Shown here: one piece after another, positions 1 to 7,530 of the stretch | How positions within the stretch are numbered: the first letter of the stretch is position 1 | How the letters are laid out: every line of letters starts with the position of its first letter | Assembly: GCA_039933315.1 (NCBI GenBank) | Contig: JBDTOI010000001.1 | Span: 16,987-80,986 of the forward strand | Direction: 5' to 3' | Length of the DNA: 64,000 nt | Origin: DASXRU01 sp039933315 | GTDB lineage: Bacteria > Acidobacteriota > Blastocatellia > Pyrinomonadales > Pyrinomonadaceae | The notes under the pieces: model-generated | Told to the model about the DNA's origin: nothing | What the model saw: the letters and a program-made list of their open reading frames with translations, nothing else | The model's database searches: none | Made by a program: the position numbers and the translations under genes

Positions 1-354
1 TGTACGTTCACCGTTGCGGGCGTCGATGATGATGAAGGCCAGTTGATTGTCGGCGCCTTCGATCACTTCGGCGAATTCCGTATTCACGCCCGCCTCTTGC
101 AACGACTGCAAGCCAAAGCTCCCTGCGTCATCGGATCCAAAGCGCCCGGCATAAGCCGTTGTCATTCCCAGTCTCTGCAATGCCACCATGGCGGTCGCTG
201 TTTGGCCGCCCGCGGATCTGGTGTACTCGACGATCCGGGTCTTGGAGTCGAAGGCGGGATATTCAGGAACGACGATCAGATGATCGACCGCGTTCAGACC
301 AAAACCAACGGCATCAAAATCTTTCCCGGCTGGAACTGTTAAGGGGAATCGCAT
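1..354 (-). CDS. PfkB-family carbohydrate kinase, N-terminal part (runs off the left edge)
   Basis: The reverse strand from an ATG at 354 stays open for 118 codons to the window edge. The product begins MRFPLTVPAGKDFDAVGFG and carries the glycine-rich PfkB signature (SAGGQTATAMVALQRLG) near residues 48-64, then a GRFGSDDAG segment typical of ribokinase-like sugar kinases. These are cytoplasmic ATP-dependent kinases of sugars or nucleosides; the substrate cannot be read from the N-terminal third. AAGAG lies 4-9 bases before the ATG. It diverges from uvrC, and the shared 270-base gap holds a 31-base inverted repeat. The catalytic Asp/Gly signature near the C-terminus is outside the window. Confidence 0.85.
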   Translation of the reverse strand, partial: MRFPLTVPAGKDFDAVGFGLNAVDHLIVVPEYPAFDSKTRIVEYTRSAGGQTATAMVALQRLGMTTAYAGRFGSDDAGSFGLQSLQEAGVNTEFAEVIEGADNQLAFIIIDARNGERT

Positions 355-396
355 GATCTCTTTCTGGCTAAAGCATCAGTAGAACGCCATTCAATC

Positions 397-518
397 AGCG
401 GGGGTAAACCGCCCTTCCTGACTGCGAGTGCTCCCGGTTGAACTTTCATACCCAAGGAGATTCAGAATTTGACTCAACGGTACCTGGTCGCAGTCAGGAA
501 GGGCGGTTTACCCCCGCT
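397..518. repeat. 31-base perfect inverted repeat in the PfkB/uvrC gap
   Basis: The arms 397-427 and 488-518 are exact reverse complements, separated by 60 bases. The core GTCAGGAAGGGCGG resembles the GTCAGGGAGGGCT core of the 28-base repeat at 2463 and 5163, so it may belong to the same REP-like family arranged as an inverted pair. The right arm would be translated if uvrC were started at the TTG at 469, which argues against that start. Arm identity is seen directly; the family link is inference. Confidence 0.8.
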
Positions 519-624
519 CTTTGAGCCAAACATCCAAGCTGGAATTATGCGTCCGTGGTCTTCAGCCAGCCCGTACGCTAGAATGTTACATCTAATCCCC
601 CGGACACAATCAGACATCAACACT

Positions 625-2493
625 GTGACTTTAGACGAGAAGCTTAAAGAAATCCCGCTTTCACCCGGCGTTTACATACACAAAGACGCGGCGGGCAAGG
701 TGCTCTATATCGGCAAGGCCAAGAACCTGCGCCACCGCGTGCGTTCATATTTTCAGCCTGGCCGGCATGCGCCTTACAGCTATGGGCTCAAGACTGAGGA
801 GCTGGTGAAACGCATTGCCGATGTGGACTACATCGTCACTGATAACGAAGTCGAAGCGCTGATTCTAGAAGCTACCCTCGTAAAGAAGCACCAGCCCCGC
901 TTCAACATCAGACTCATGGACGACAAGTCCTACCCGCATCTGAAGCTGACGATCAATGAGCTCTTCCCCAAAGTAATCATCACGCGGCGAATCCAGAAGG
1001 ACGGCGCGCTCTACTTCGGGCCTTTCCTGCCGGCCAGCCTGGCGCGCAAGACCATCGACCTCGTCAATCGAACTTTCCAACTGCGCACCTGTGATATCGA
1101 GATTGATGGTAAGGCGCCCAGACCCTGTCTTGAGTACCACATCAAACGCTGTCTGGGCCCCTGCGTCAAGGGCTTATGCACGCCCGATCAGTATCAGGAA
1201 GCAGTACGCGATGTGCGTATGTTGCTGGAAGGAAAAAACACGGAGCTGGCAAGTAAGCTGGAAGAACGAATGCTGCTCGCTTCCGAATCGATGCGCTTCG
1301 AGATGGCGGCGAAGTATCGGGATCTGCGCAAGACAGTCAATGCGCTGGCGGAACAACAGAAGATGGCAACCTCACCCGAGCGCGACGTGGACATCTTCGG
1401 CTATTACCGTGAAGGACCGATGCTGGCGTTGCAGTTATTTACCATGCGCGAAGGCCAGATCGTGGGGCGGCGCGAGTTTTACTGGGAAGATCTGCCGGTT
1501 GATGGATTTGAACCCGCCGAGTTTCTCAGTGAAGTGCTGGCCCAGTACTACAGCAGCGACTACGTGCCCCGGGAGATTTTGGTGCCGGTTGATTTTGCTG
1601 ACCGGGCCTTGCTGGAAAAGGCCCTGAGCGAGCGCAAAGGCCGCCGCGTGCGCATCGCGGCCCCGCAACGTGGTGATAAGCGCGACCTGATCGACCTCAT
1701 TGAGAAGAATGCGAAGTTGGCCTTTGAACAACGCTTCCGTGTGCTCAAGCCCGACATGAAACTGGTGCTTGAAGACTTACAGGAAACGCTGGAGCTGCCG
1801 CGCTTCCCTGCGCGCATCGAGTCCTTCGATATTTCGCACATCCAGGGCGCAGAGAATGTTGCGGGTATGGTGGTCTGCGAAAACGGCAAGATGAATCGAT
1901 CGGCCTATCGCAAGTTTCGCATCCGCTCGGTGGAGGGCGCGAACGATGTGGCCTCAATGAAGGAAGTGGTTCACCGGCGCTACCGGCGTCTGCTGGACGA
2001 AGGAAAACCGCTGCCTGACTTGATCATGATCGATGGCGGTAAAGCGCAACTGGCTGCCGCCGCTGCCGCCATGCGCGAGCTTGACCTCGAAGCCGTGCCC
2101 ATGGTCGGAGTGGTCAAGCCACCGCTGCGGCATAACGAAGTTTCGCATCTGCTGGTGAAAGGACGCGAACACGAGCCTGTCTATCTGGACTCGCATTCGC
2201 GAATTCTGCGGCTGATACAGATGATTCGGGACGAGACCCATCGCTACGCAGTCACATATCACCGCAAGCGCCGCGAGCTGCGCGATTTCACTTCCGAACT
2301 GTCTGAGATTCCCGGCGTCGGTGACAAACGCAAGACCCGCCTGCTACGCAATCTGGGATCGATACAGCGCGTGGCAAATGCGAGCGTCTCGGAGTTAACA
2401 CCCTTCGTGGGCCCCAAGACCGCGCAGGAAATAGTGGATCATTTCGAACGCCAACGAGCCCTGGCAGAAGCCCGACCGTCAGGGAGGGCTTAA
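625..2493 (+). CDS. uvrC: Excinuclease ABC subunit C
   Basis: UvrC makes the two incisions flanking a lesion in nucleotide excision repair, together with UvrA and UvrB in the cytoplasm. The 622-residue product opens with the GIY-YIG nuclease domain (PGVYIHK, then VLYIGKAKNLRHRVRSYF, about residues 10-45), followed by a UVR segment (about 205-245), the RNase H-like C-terminal nuclease (FDISHIQG; MIDGGKAQL) and helix-hairpin-helix motifs (IPGVGDKRKTRLL). I start at the GTG at 625: the frame stays open back to a TTG at 469, but those 52 residues are partly encoded by an inverted repeat and match nothing typical of UvrC. A TAGAAT -10-like box lies at 579-584. The last residues, EARPSGRA, come from a REP-like repeat. 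Confidence 0.96.
   Translation: MTLDEKLKEIPLSPGVYIHKDAAGKVLYIGKAKNLRHRVRSYFQPGRHAPYSYGLKTEELVKRIADVDYIVTDNEVEALILEATLVKKHQPRFNIRLMDDKSYPHLKLTINELFPKVIITRRIQKDGALYFGPFLPASLARKTIDLVNRTFQLRTCDIEIDGKAPRPCLEYHIKRCLGPCVKGLCTPDQYQEAVRDVRMLLEGKNTELASKLEERMLLASESMRFEMAAKYRDLRKTVNALAEQQKMATSPERDVDIFGYYREGPMLALQLFTMREGQIVGRREFYWEDLPVDGFEPAEFLSEVLAQYYSSDYVPREILVPVDFADRALLEKALSERKGRRVRIAAPQRGDKRDLIDLIEKNAKLAFEQRFRVLKPDMKLVLEDLQETLELPRFPARIESFDISHIQGAENVAGMVVCENGKMNRSAYRKFRIRSVEGANDVASMKEVVHRRYRRLLDEGKPLPDLIMIDGGKAQLAAAAAAMRELDLEAVPMVGVVKPPLRHNEVSHLLVKGREHEPVYLDSHSRILRLIQMIRDETHRYAVTYHRKRRELRDFTSELSEIPGVGDKRKTRLLRNLGSIQRVANASVSELTPFVGPKTAQEIVDHFERQRALAEARPSGRA
2463..2490 (+). repeat. REP-like 28-base repeat forming the 3' end of uvrC
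   Basis: Bases 2463-2490 are identical to 5163-5190 (core GCCCGACCGTCAGGGAGGGC). Inside uvrC the repeat encodes the final residues just before TAA at 2491. It is an imperfect palindrome (AGCCC-type arms around a short centre). Repeats with this look are common as REP elements at gene ends in several bacterial groups. Copy identity is seen; the class is inferred. Confidence 0.75.
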
Positions 2494-2759
2494 GCCAGCA
2501 GAAGAACCGGTAGCCAGAAACTGCGCCTCTTCCGTCAGCGGCTTTGCCGCGCGGGCGTGCTGTTAGTTACCTTTCCCAAAGGCCGCGGCCGGACTACTCA
2601 AGATTGTTATGCCGCCTCCCGGAAATGCTTGACGGCGACAGCCCGGCGGAACAGAATTGCCGCGCTCGATCCAGCGCTCTTGCATCATGGGTTCCGGCAT
2701 CTGCATGTGCATGCCCGGACCATCGACAGATCCGCCCGCTCCCAAAGGAGAAAGTCTGC

Positions 2760-3257
2760 ATGGAAAGCAAAGCCCGTATCGGAGGACACCCGATTCATCC
2801 GATGTTGATCCCGTTTCCCCTCGCGCTCTGGACCACTTCGTTTGCCACCGACGTATTCTTTTACTTTCATCGCAATACCAGTCTCTTGTTGATCTCCAAA
2901 TACATGATTGGGGCCGGCATTATCGGGGCGGCCGCCGCAGCCATTCCCGGGATTATGGATTGGTCGAAGATAAATCATCCGGAGGCAAAGAAAGTTGCCA
3001 ACTGGCACGCGCGGCTCAACGTCCTCGCGCTGATCATTTTTTGTGTCAGCCTTTATTTGCGACTGGGACGTAATGCGGATCTGGTGGGACGCCGGCTTAC
3101 GATTCCGTTCCTGCTGTCGCTGGTAGGTGTGATTCTGATTTCGATCTCGGGGTATCTAGGCGGTGATCTGGCGTACCGTTACGGGATAGGGGTTTCACCA
3201 AAGCCCGGTGCGCCCGTGTCAGAACCACCTGCGGTAGCAGGTGGGCCCGACGATTGA
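2760..3257 (+). CDS. DUF2231-family membrane protein
   Basis: A 165-residue protein starting MESKARIGGHPIHPMLIPFP; the GHPxHPMLxxFP entry is the hallmark of DUF2231 membrane proteins. Four hydrophobic segments follow (about residues 20-38, 47-66, 85-100 and 112-132), with HARLN between the second and third. The function of the family is not established. AAAGGAG sits 8 bases before the ATG, so this start is preferred to upstream in-frame codons. The tail SEPPAVAGGPDD and the stop codon are encoded by the left arm of a large palindrome. The 266 bases between uvrC and this gene show no convincing gene. Confidence 0.85.
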   Translation: MESKARIGGHPIHPMLIPFPLALWTTSFATDVFFYFHRNTSLLLISKYMIGAGIIGAAAAAIPGIMDWSKINHPEAKKVANWHARLNVLALIIFCVSLYLRLGRNADLVGRRLTIPFLLSLVGVILISISGYLGGDLAYRYGIGVSPKPGAPVSEPPAVAGGPDD

Positions 3258-3376
3258 GGACTGCGGAATTCGGAATTCGGAATCAGGGTTAAGACTAAAT
3301 CATTTTTTTAAATCCGCATTCCGAATTCAGCATTCCGCAATCGACGGGCCCGCCCGCTACCGCAGGCGGTTCTGAC
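3218..3376. repeat. Large imperfect palindrome (59-base arms) between two convergent genes
   Basis: Arms 3218-3276 and 3318-3376 pair along 59 bases with about seven mismatches, around a 41-base centre rich in T. Each arm has an outer REP-like part (CCTGCGGTAGC core) and an inner GGAATTCGGAAT part. The left arm includes the final codons and stop of the DUF2231 gene; the right arm ends one base before the stop codon of the opposite gene at 3378. It may serve as a bidirectional terminator or transcript-end stabiliser; that role is inferred. Confidence 0.8.
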
Positions 3377-3377
3377 A

Positions 3378-4130
3378 CTAGCCTTTGTTCGCTTCGCCCT
3401 TCACAGCGCTGAAGTCATAAGTAATGTGCAGGCGCAGTGCTCCTTCGACTACCTCCGCGCGCACGTCTTTCACCTGCGCTTTCAACGTTCCCCCGCTCGC
3501 CTCCACCGGCATCGAGAGCGCGAGTTGCTGGGCGCGCAACACCGGAAACTGATTGATTCGCTGATCAATCGCATTCTGCACAAAGACCGTGACAAAATTA
3601 TTAGCCAGCGCCGGCACACCCTCCAGATTCATCTCTTCGATATTCAAACGGCCGAAGACCGTCTGCTGTGCTTGATCGAAAGTAAGCTGCACGGCCGTGT
3701 TAGCTGATCCCTTGAACTGCATGCAGTTGCCCAAAAGGTTGTAGCTCCCGCTGAAGGCCAGCGGCGCAGTAATCTTGCCGCTCGCAAACCGCACTCCGGT
3801 TTTGACGTTGTTACCTTCGGCCGCCAGCGTCAAGGTGTTCGTGCAGTTGCCCTGGAACGCCGCCGGGGTGATGGTGGCCAGTCCCTCTTGTTGATTCATC
3901 TGCGAGAGCTTGAACTGCGGCGGACCCAGACCATTGAACACCGTCCCCAGCAGCACATCAAAGAACTTATCGTCGAGAACGATTTGGGCAGTTCCTGCGG
4001 GCGAGCCGCCTGGATCAGGCGGCCCAATGGTTTTCCCGGGAACCGATCGCATACGGGGCGTGCCCAACAGGAAGATTGCCAGCACGCCTCCGACGACGAT
4101 CCCCAACACAAACAAAATAAAGTATCTCAT
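3378..4130 (-). CDS. Membrane-anchored protein of unknown function
   Basis: A 250-residue protein with one N-terminal membrane segment (YFILFVLGIVVGGVLAIFLL, residues 3-22), then an extracytoplasmic part. After a Pro/Gly linker there is an alternating-hydrophobic, probably beta-rich region ending in KGEANKG. The arrangement (long beta strands, INQ- and VQNAI-type helix in the middle) recalls small lipid-binding folds such as LmeA/YceB, but I cannot assign a family. Its ATG lies 18 bases beyond the stop codon of the lipoprotein gene upstream, so the two are probably co-transcribed and may act together in the envelope. Confidence 0.75.
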   Translation of the reverse strand: MRYFILFVLGIVVGGVLAIFLLGTPRMRSVPGKTIGPPDPGGSPAGTAQIVLDDKFFDVLLGTVFNGLGPPQFKLSQMNQQEGLATITPAAFQGNCTNTLTLAAEGNNVKTGVRFASGKITAPLAFSGSYNLLGNCMQFKGSANTAVQLTFDQAQQTVFGRLNIEEMNLEGVPALANNFVTVFVQNAIDQRINQFPVLRAQQLALSMPVEASGGTLKAQVKDVRAEVVEGALRLHITYDFSAVKGEANKG

Positions 4131-4148
4131 TCAGGGAGCTCCTCAGGG

Positions 4149-5060
4149 TTACGGCCTTGGCGTGGGCGAAGTGGTGGCCGCGGGTGAGGCCGAAGTTGAC
4201 GGCGTGCCACTCATGTTGCTCATCATCGCTTTCACCACTGCGGCTAAGGTGCTCGTTACTGCGTTGATCTGCTGCCGCACTTGTTCAGGTGAAACCTTAT
4301 TCATACCCGCCGGTATTTCAAATATTGAGTCGTCCACCGTGGTGGAAATGTCGCGAAACTCCGCTACGATATGCGCTCCTTTGACACCTTTCACATCCCC
4401 ACTGGTTTCGGCGAATAGCTCGGAACGCAGCGGCAAACCAGTTTCCTTATCAACATAAACAAATGCCTGGGTCGAAACCTGCCCTGCCTGCGTATTCGTA
4501 TTCGAAGTCGTGGCGTAGCGATACTTCTCGGCTTTGCGTCCGTTCACTTCTTCATCGCCCACGCGTTCGACCCCTTTGAGGTTCTCCAGCCGTTGCACCA
4601 GCTGGCCCGGGGTTATCAGCTTCTGAATCTGCATGCCGGTGGCCTCCGGAGTTAGCTCCGCATACTGCTTGCGGCCCGGGGCCACTACGTAATGCTTGTT
4701 GTCATGGTCGATATAAATCAAATCCGATCCGTCGGGGAGTTTGAAGGAGACACGGCGATCGTCACCATTGCGAGCTACTTCGGCAGACAAAGAAGGAATC
4801 CCGATGGTTTTCTCGCCGCCCTCTGTTTGGGCGGTGAAGACCAGGGTCGCGCGATATTTTTCCGGTTCGCGAGTATTGATAGCTGTGCCCACTGCCGCGA
4901 CGTTCGAATTTGTATTCGCCGGAGCCGTATTCACGTTAACCGCAGTGTTGGTATTAGTGTTTGTGTTTGTAGCAGGCTGACAGGCGCCGGTGGCAAAAAG
5001 AAGCGCCAGGATAAAAGTCAGTAGAAAGATCACAGATGGCTTCGATACATAGGTTCGCAT
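4149..5060 (-). CDS. Probable lipoprotein, LolA-like beta-sandwich
   Basis: A 303-residue secreted protein. The signal MRTYVSKPSVIFLLTFILAL... ends at ATGAC, a weak lipobox whose Cys would be near residue 25, followed by an Asn/Thr linker with NT repeats. The mature part (YRATLVFTAQTEGGEKT ... YIDHDNKHYVVAPGRKQYAEL ... VYVDKETGLPLRSELFAE) has the strand order seen in LolA/LppX-like and related lipoprotein folds, which bind hydrophobic molecules; this is an analogy from reading. GGGAG precedes the ATG at 5060 by 6 bases. The frame extends upstream to 5249, but that part crosses a REP-like copy and lacks a start signal. First gene of a two-gene unit with the membrane protein at 3378. Confidence 0.75.
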   Translation of the reverse strand: MRTYVSKPSVIFLLTFILALLFATGACQPATNTNTNTNTAVNVNTAPANTNSNVAAVGTAINTREPEKYRATLVFTAQTEGGEKTIGIPSLSAEVARNGDDRRVSFKLPDGSDLIYIDHDNKHYVVAPGRKQYAELTPEATGMQIQKLITPGQLVQRLENLKGVERVGDEEVNGRKAEKYRYATTSNTNTQAGQVSTQAFVYVDKETGLPLRSELFAETSGDVKGVKGAHIVAEFRDISTTVDDSIFEIPAGMNKVSPEQVRQQINAVTSTLAAVVKAMMSNMSGTPSTSASPAATTSPTPRP

Positions 5061-5162
5061 AGGACTCTCCCGGTTGAAAGCGACGCGTCTCCCGCGTCGC
5101 AAACGTTCATGAAAAACTGTTTTAGGGGGGTTATCACCTAAGGATAACACGCCCCCAGCAGA

Positions 5163-5190
5163 GGCAGAAGCCCGACCGTCAGGGAGGGCT
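5163..5190 (+). repeat. REP-like 28-base repeat, second copy
   Basis: Identical to 2463-2490. Here it lies in the intergenic region upstream of the lipoprotein gene at 5060, so the sequence is not tied to coding. The two copies are in the same orientation. Confidence 0.75.
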
Positions 5191-5342
5191 CGTAGCTTGA
5201 ATGATAGGCACGAAAAGCAACGAACCATTCTCCATATATCATTTTCCATTTTTCATTTGCCATCGAGATGCCTTGACTCGCGCAGCGATCTGGCATAGAA
5301 GGCGAAATGTTCTCCGAGTCTAAAACCAAATGAGGCGCATGA

Positions 5343-5969
5343 ATGAAACAGATTCCCCTATTGATCACCCTGGCTATTTCCCTATCGCTGTGCAATTTGA
5401 GCGATAAACTCAAGTCCGGCAGTTCAAATTCAAATTCGTCAGGTTCCTCCAGCAAGGTTGGCGGTGATCCGGTGGAGCAGCCGGCGCCCACCGGCGCTCA
5501 GCAGGCCGCGCTGGCCGGCGGACAGAACGCCAAGTGGGACCAGCAGGGAATGTCATGGACAGTGCCACCCAAGTGGAACGAGGTCCAAAATGAATCGAAG
5601 TCGCTGCTCTGGCGATCGCCCGGTTCGTGGGACGCTGCCAATCTAATCGTCAACATCTCGCCAATGGACGAAAACTTTCCCGTGGATATTAGTATCCAGG
5701 CGTTCTACGATCAGGCGAAGACTCGCGCCAAAAACGGCGAAGTCGATGAACTGAAGTGGCTCGAGATTGACGGTCTTCGCGGGGTCCAATTTCGCGAGTC
5801 GAATCCTGAGAAGCCCGACGGCATCAGACGATTACAGTGGCTGGCCTATCGCAAGTTTGCGGGCCAGGTGCAGATGGTAAACGTGATGCTCTCCAGCAGC
5901 GGCAAGGGATTTCCGCAACACCAGGACGCGATGTACGGAGTTCTCTACTCAACGAAGATTGTTCACTAA
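5343..5969 (+). CDS. Probable lipoprotein of unknown function, PsbP-like fold suspected
   Basis: A 208-residue protein with a short signal MKQIPLLITLAISLSLC; the Cys at residue 17 fits a lipobox (LSLC). A Ser/Asn/Gly linker (about residues 25-40) follows. The C-terminal part (GMSWTVPPKWNEV ... LLWRSPGSWDAANLIVNISPMDE ... STKIVH) has the pattern of PsbP/Mog1-type proteins: a W-x-V-P-x-x-W entry, a strand reporting an anion-like residue and a final helix/strand. That resemblance is tentative; no function is claimed. GAGG lies before the ATG. It diverges from the lipoprotein at 5060 and is followed by a cluster of small palindromes. Confidence 0.8.
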   Translation: MKQIPLLITLAISLSLCNLSDKLKSGSSNSNSSGSSSKVGGDPVEQPAPTGAQQAALAGGQNAKWDQQGMSWTVPPKWNEVQNESKSLLWRSPGSWDAANLIVNISPMDENFPVDISIQAFYDQAKTRAKNGEVDELKWLEIDGLRGVQFRESNPEKPDGIRRLQWLAYRKFAGQVQMVNVMLSSSGKGFPQHQDAMYGVLYSTKIVH

Positions 5970-5974
5970 AAGTA

Positions 5975-6125
5975 GCACAGACTTCAGTCTGTGTCTCAAC
6001 ACCCGACTGAAGTCTGTGCCGTTGTAACGCAAACCGTCAGTTTGCGATCGGTGATACCACAAGCATCGCTAATGCAGGGCCCGTAAGCGTGGGACTCAAG
6101 ATGGAATCACAGACTGAAGTCTGTG
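5975..6125. repeat. Cluster of short palindromes (three ACAGACTGAAGTCTGT-type units)
   Basis: Three related palindromic units sit between two convergent genes: 5975-5995 (GCACAGACTTCAGTCTGTG), 6005-6020 and 6108-6125 (CACAGACTGAAGTCTGTG). A fourth, different palindrome (CGCAAA ... TTTGCG) spans 6028-6046. The units look like REP elements and may form stem-loops at both transcript ends. Confidence 0.8.
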
Positions 6126-6128
6126 CCA

Positions 6129-7178
6129 CTACTTCTTGATGTAATTCCGGTGCAGCCAAACTTGCTTCTGAGACCGGTCGCGAGTTTCAAAGAAAACGTT
6201 CTCTGCTGACTCACGCGTGATTAGTTGTATGCGCTTGGTCAGGTCCTCCGATTTCTCCGCCGCCTTCCCGGATTCCGACTCCTGCAGGAAAGTTTGCACA
6301 TTGTCGGGAGAAAGGTTGGCGAAAGTAGCGCCTCTGTGGAATTCAGCTATCGCTTCGATTGCGCTCGCCTTTAGCAGTTTCGGCCACAGCTTAAGGAAAA
6401 GACCATTCGAAGCGTAAACATCGGCGCTATTCACTTTCCCGTTAATCGCGAACGCGTAGCCGATCACATCGTTTTTGCCCTGCGTGATTCGCGACAGCGC
6501 TTTGATGTATTCGTCGGCGCTCTTCTGCACTGCCTTGTTTTCCAGTGCCAGCTGGAGACTGGATTCTGACGCCGCGCTATTCACCCGAGCGCCAACGTTC
6601 TGGCTCAGCTTGTCTTGCGCCACCGTAACGTTCTGCCAGACGGCGCCCTGCGATCGGGAACTCTTCGCCGCCAGCTTGAGATCTCTGGTGGAGACCACTT
6701 CCGCCGAGCTGCTGAAGACATGAACCTGTTCGGTTCCGCGCTTACTCCAACGGCCGTGTTCGACGCAGAAAGCGGTGATCGGCATCTTGCCTGACTTCGG
6801 GGGCACAATCATGTCGATGCCAAGCACGCGATCCTGCTGGCCGCCTTTGACGATCTCGCCCGACTGTACATAGATTTCATCACTGGAAACGTTCTCGATC
6901 GCCAATTCGTTTACCGATTGCGTCTCATAGACTATGACCTTTTTCTGGGTCAAAGCTTCCTGCAAAGTAAGGAACGTCCTGCCGCTGATGCGATCTTTGC
7001 CGTGAATCAGAAACACGGAAAGATTATCATGTTTGTAAGGTCCGGAAATTCTGTAATTACCCGCTTCCGGCGGCGGCCCCACCGGGCCAAGGCTGTACAT
7101 CTGCGCCATCGCCAACACGCTGAGTCCTATCACCATCACCAGCAGTCCCAGGACTGCGTTAGTAGATTTCATTTTCAT
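6129..7178 (-). CDS. Secreted ARPP-1/DUF6569-domain protein
   Basis: A 349-residue protein with an N-terminal signal (MKMKSTNAVLGLLVMVIGLSVLAMAQ). The stretch about residues 40-170 (NLSVFLIHGKDR ... LTLQEALTQKKVIVYET ... VNELAIENVSSDEIYVQSGE ... GGQQDRVLGIDMIVPPKSGK) matches what I know of the ARPP-1 domain (DUF6569), a family of unknown biochemical role found near stress and phosphatase genes. The remaining C-terminal half is helical and polar. GGAGGA lies 8 bases before the ATG at 7178, which settles the start although the frame opens earlier. It probably acts outside the cytoplasm. Confidence 0.8.
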   Translation of the reverse strand: MKMKSTNAVLGLLVMVIGLSVLAMAQMYSLGPVGPPPEAGNYRISGPYKHDNLSVFLIHGKDRISGRTFLTLQEALTQKKVIVYETQSVNELAIENVSSDEIYVQSGEIVKGGQQDRVLGIDMIVPPKSGKMPITAFCVEHGRWSKRGTEQVHVFSSSAEVVSTRDLKLAAKSSRSQGAVWQNVTVAQDKLSQNVGARVNSAASESSLQLALENKAVQKSADEYIKALSRITQGKNDVIGYAFAINGKVNSADVYASNGLFLKLWPKLLKASAIEAIAEFHRGATFANLSPDNVQTFLQESESGKAAEKSEDLTKRIQLITRESAENVFFETRDRSQKQVWLHRNYIKK

Positions 7179-7530
7179 TTTTACACTCCTCCAAACAGAA
7201 TTTGAGGGGAGACGCCGGAATTCGACGGGAGACAACACACCCCTTGATGTTGGGTTCCGTAGCGACGAGCGATGCGGAATCTGTTGGTAGAACGCGTCTG
7301 AGGAGTCTTCTTGCGTGGTTGGACGTTGAATTTGTCAGCGAGGTTTGCTCGGCGCAGTTCTTAAGGTGAGCAAGTTAAGATCAGGATTAATTCCCGGCTG
7401 ACCGATCTTGAAATAAACACGCTTACAAGCGACAATGGCGCGCGCTCAGCTTCATCCGGTTTTCCCTTTACCCGCGAAACACTTAAGAGGTTTTTCGTTT
7501 CCCGTTTAAGTTTGGAGCAAACCTCGCTCA
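7179..7530. promoter_or_regulatory. Intergenic leader with a long-range 14-base inverted repeat over the kinase ribosome site
   Basis: This 352-base gap separates the divergent ARPP-1 and Ser/Thr kinase genes and should hold both promoters. AGCGAGGTTTGCTC (7337-7350) is the exact reverse complement of 7515-7528. The right arm overlaps the GGAG (7514-7517) and ends two bases before the ATG at 7531, so pairing in a transcript would hide the ribosome site. No gene was recognised here. The inverted repeat is seen; a regulatory role is inferred. Confidence 0.45.

Noticed and set aside
469..624. 52-codon N-terminal extension of uvrC from a TTG
   Set aside because: Partly coded by the right arm of an inverted repeat, no UvrC-like residues, and a GTG at 625 gives the normal N-terminus.
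2563..2745. Minus-strand 60-codon frame with Met/Gly/Pro-rich sequence between uvrC and the DUF2231 gene
   Set aside because: Begins with a non-ATG codon, no ribosome site, no family; coding cannot be supported.
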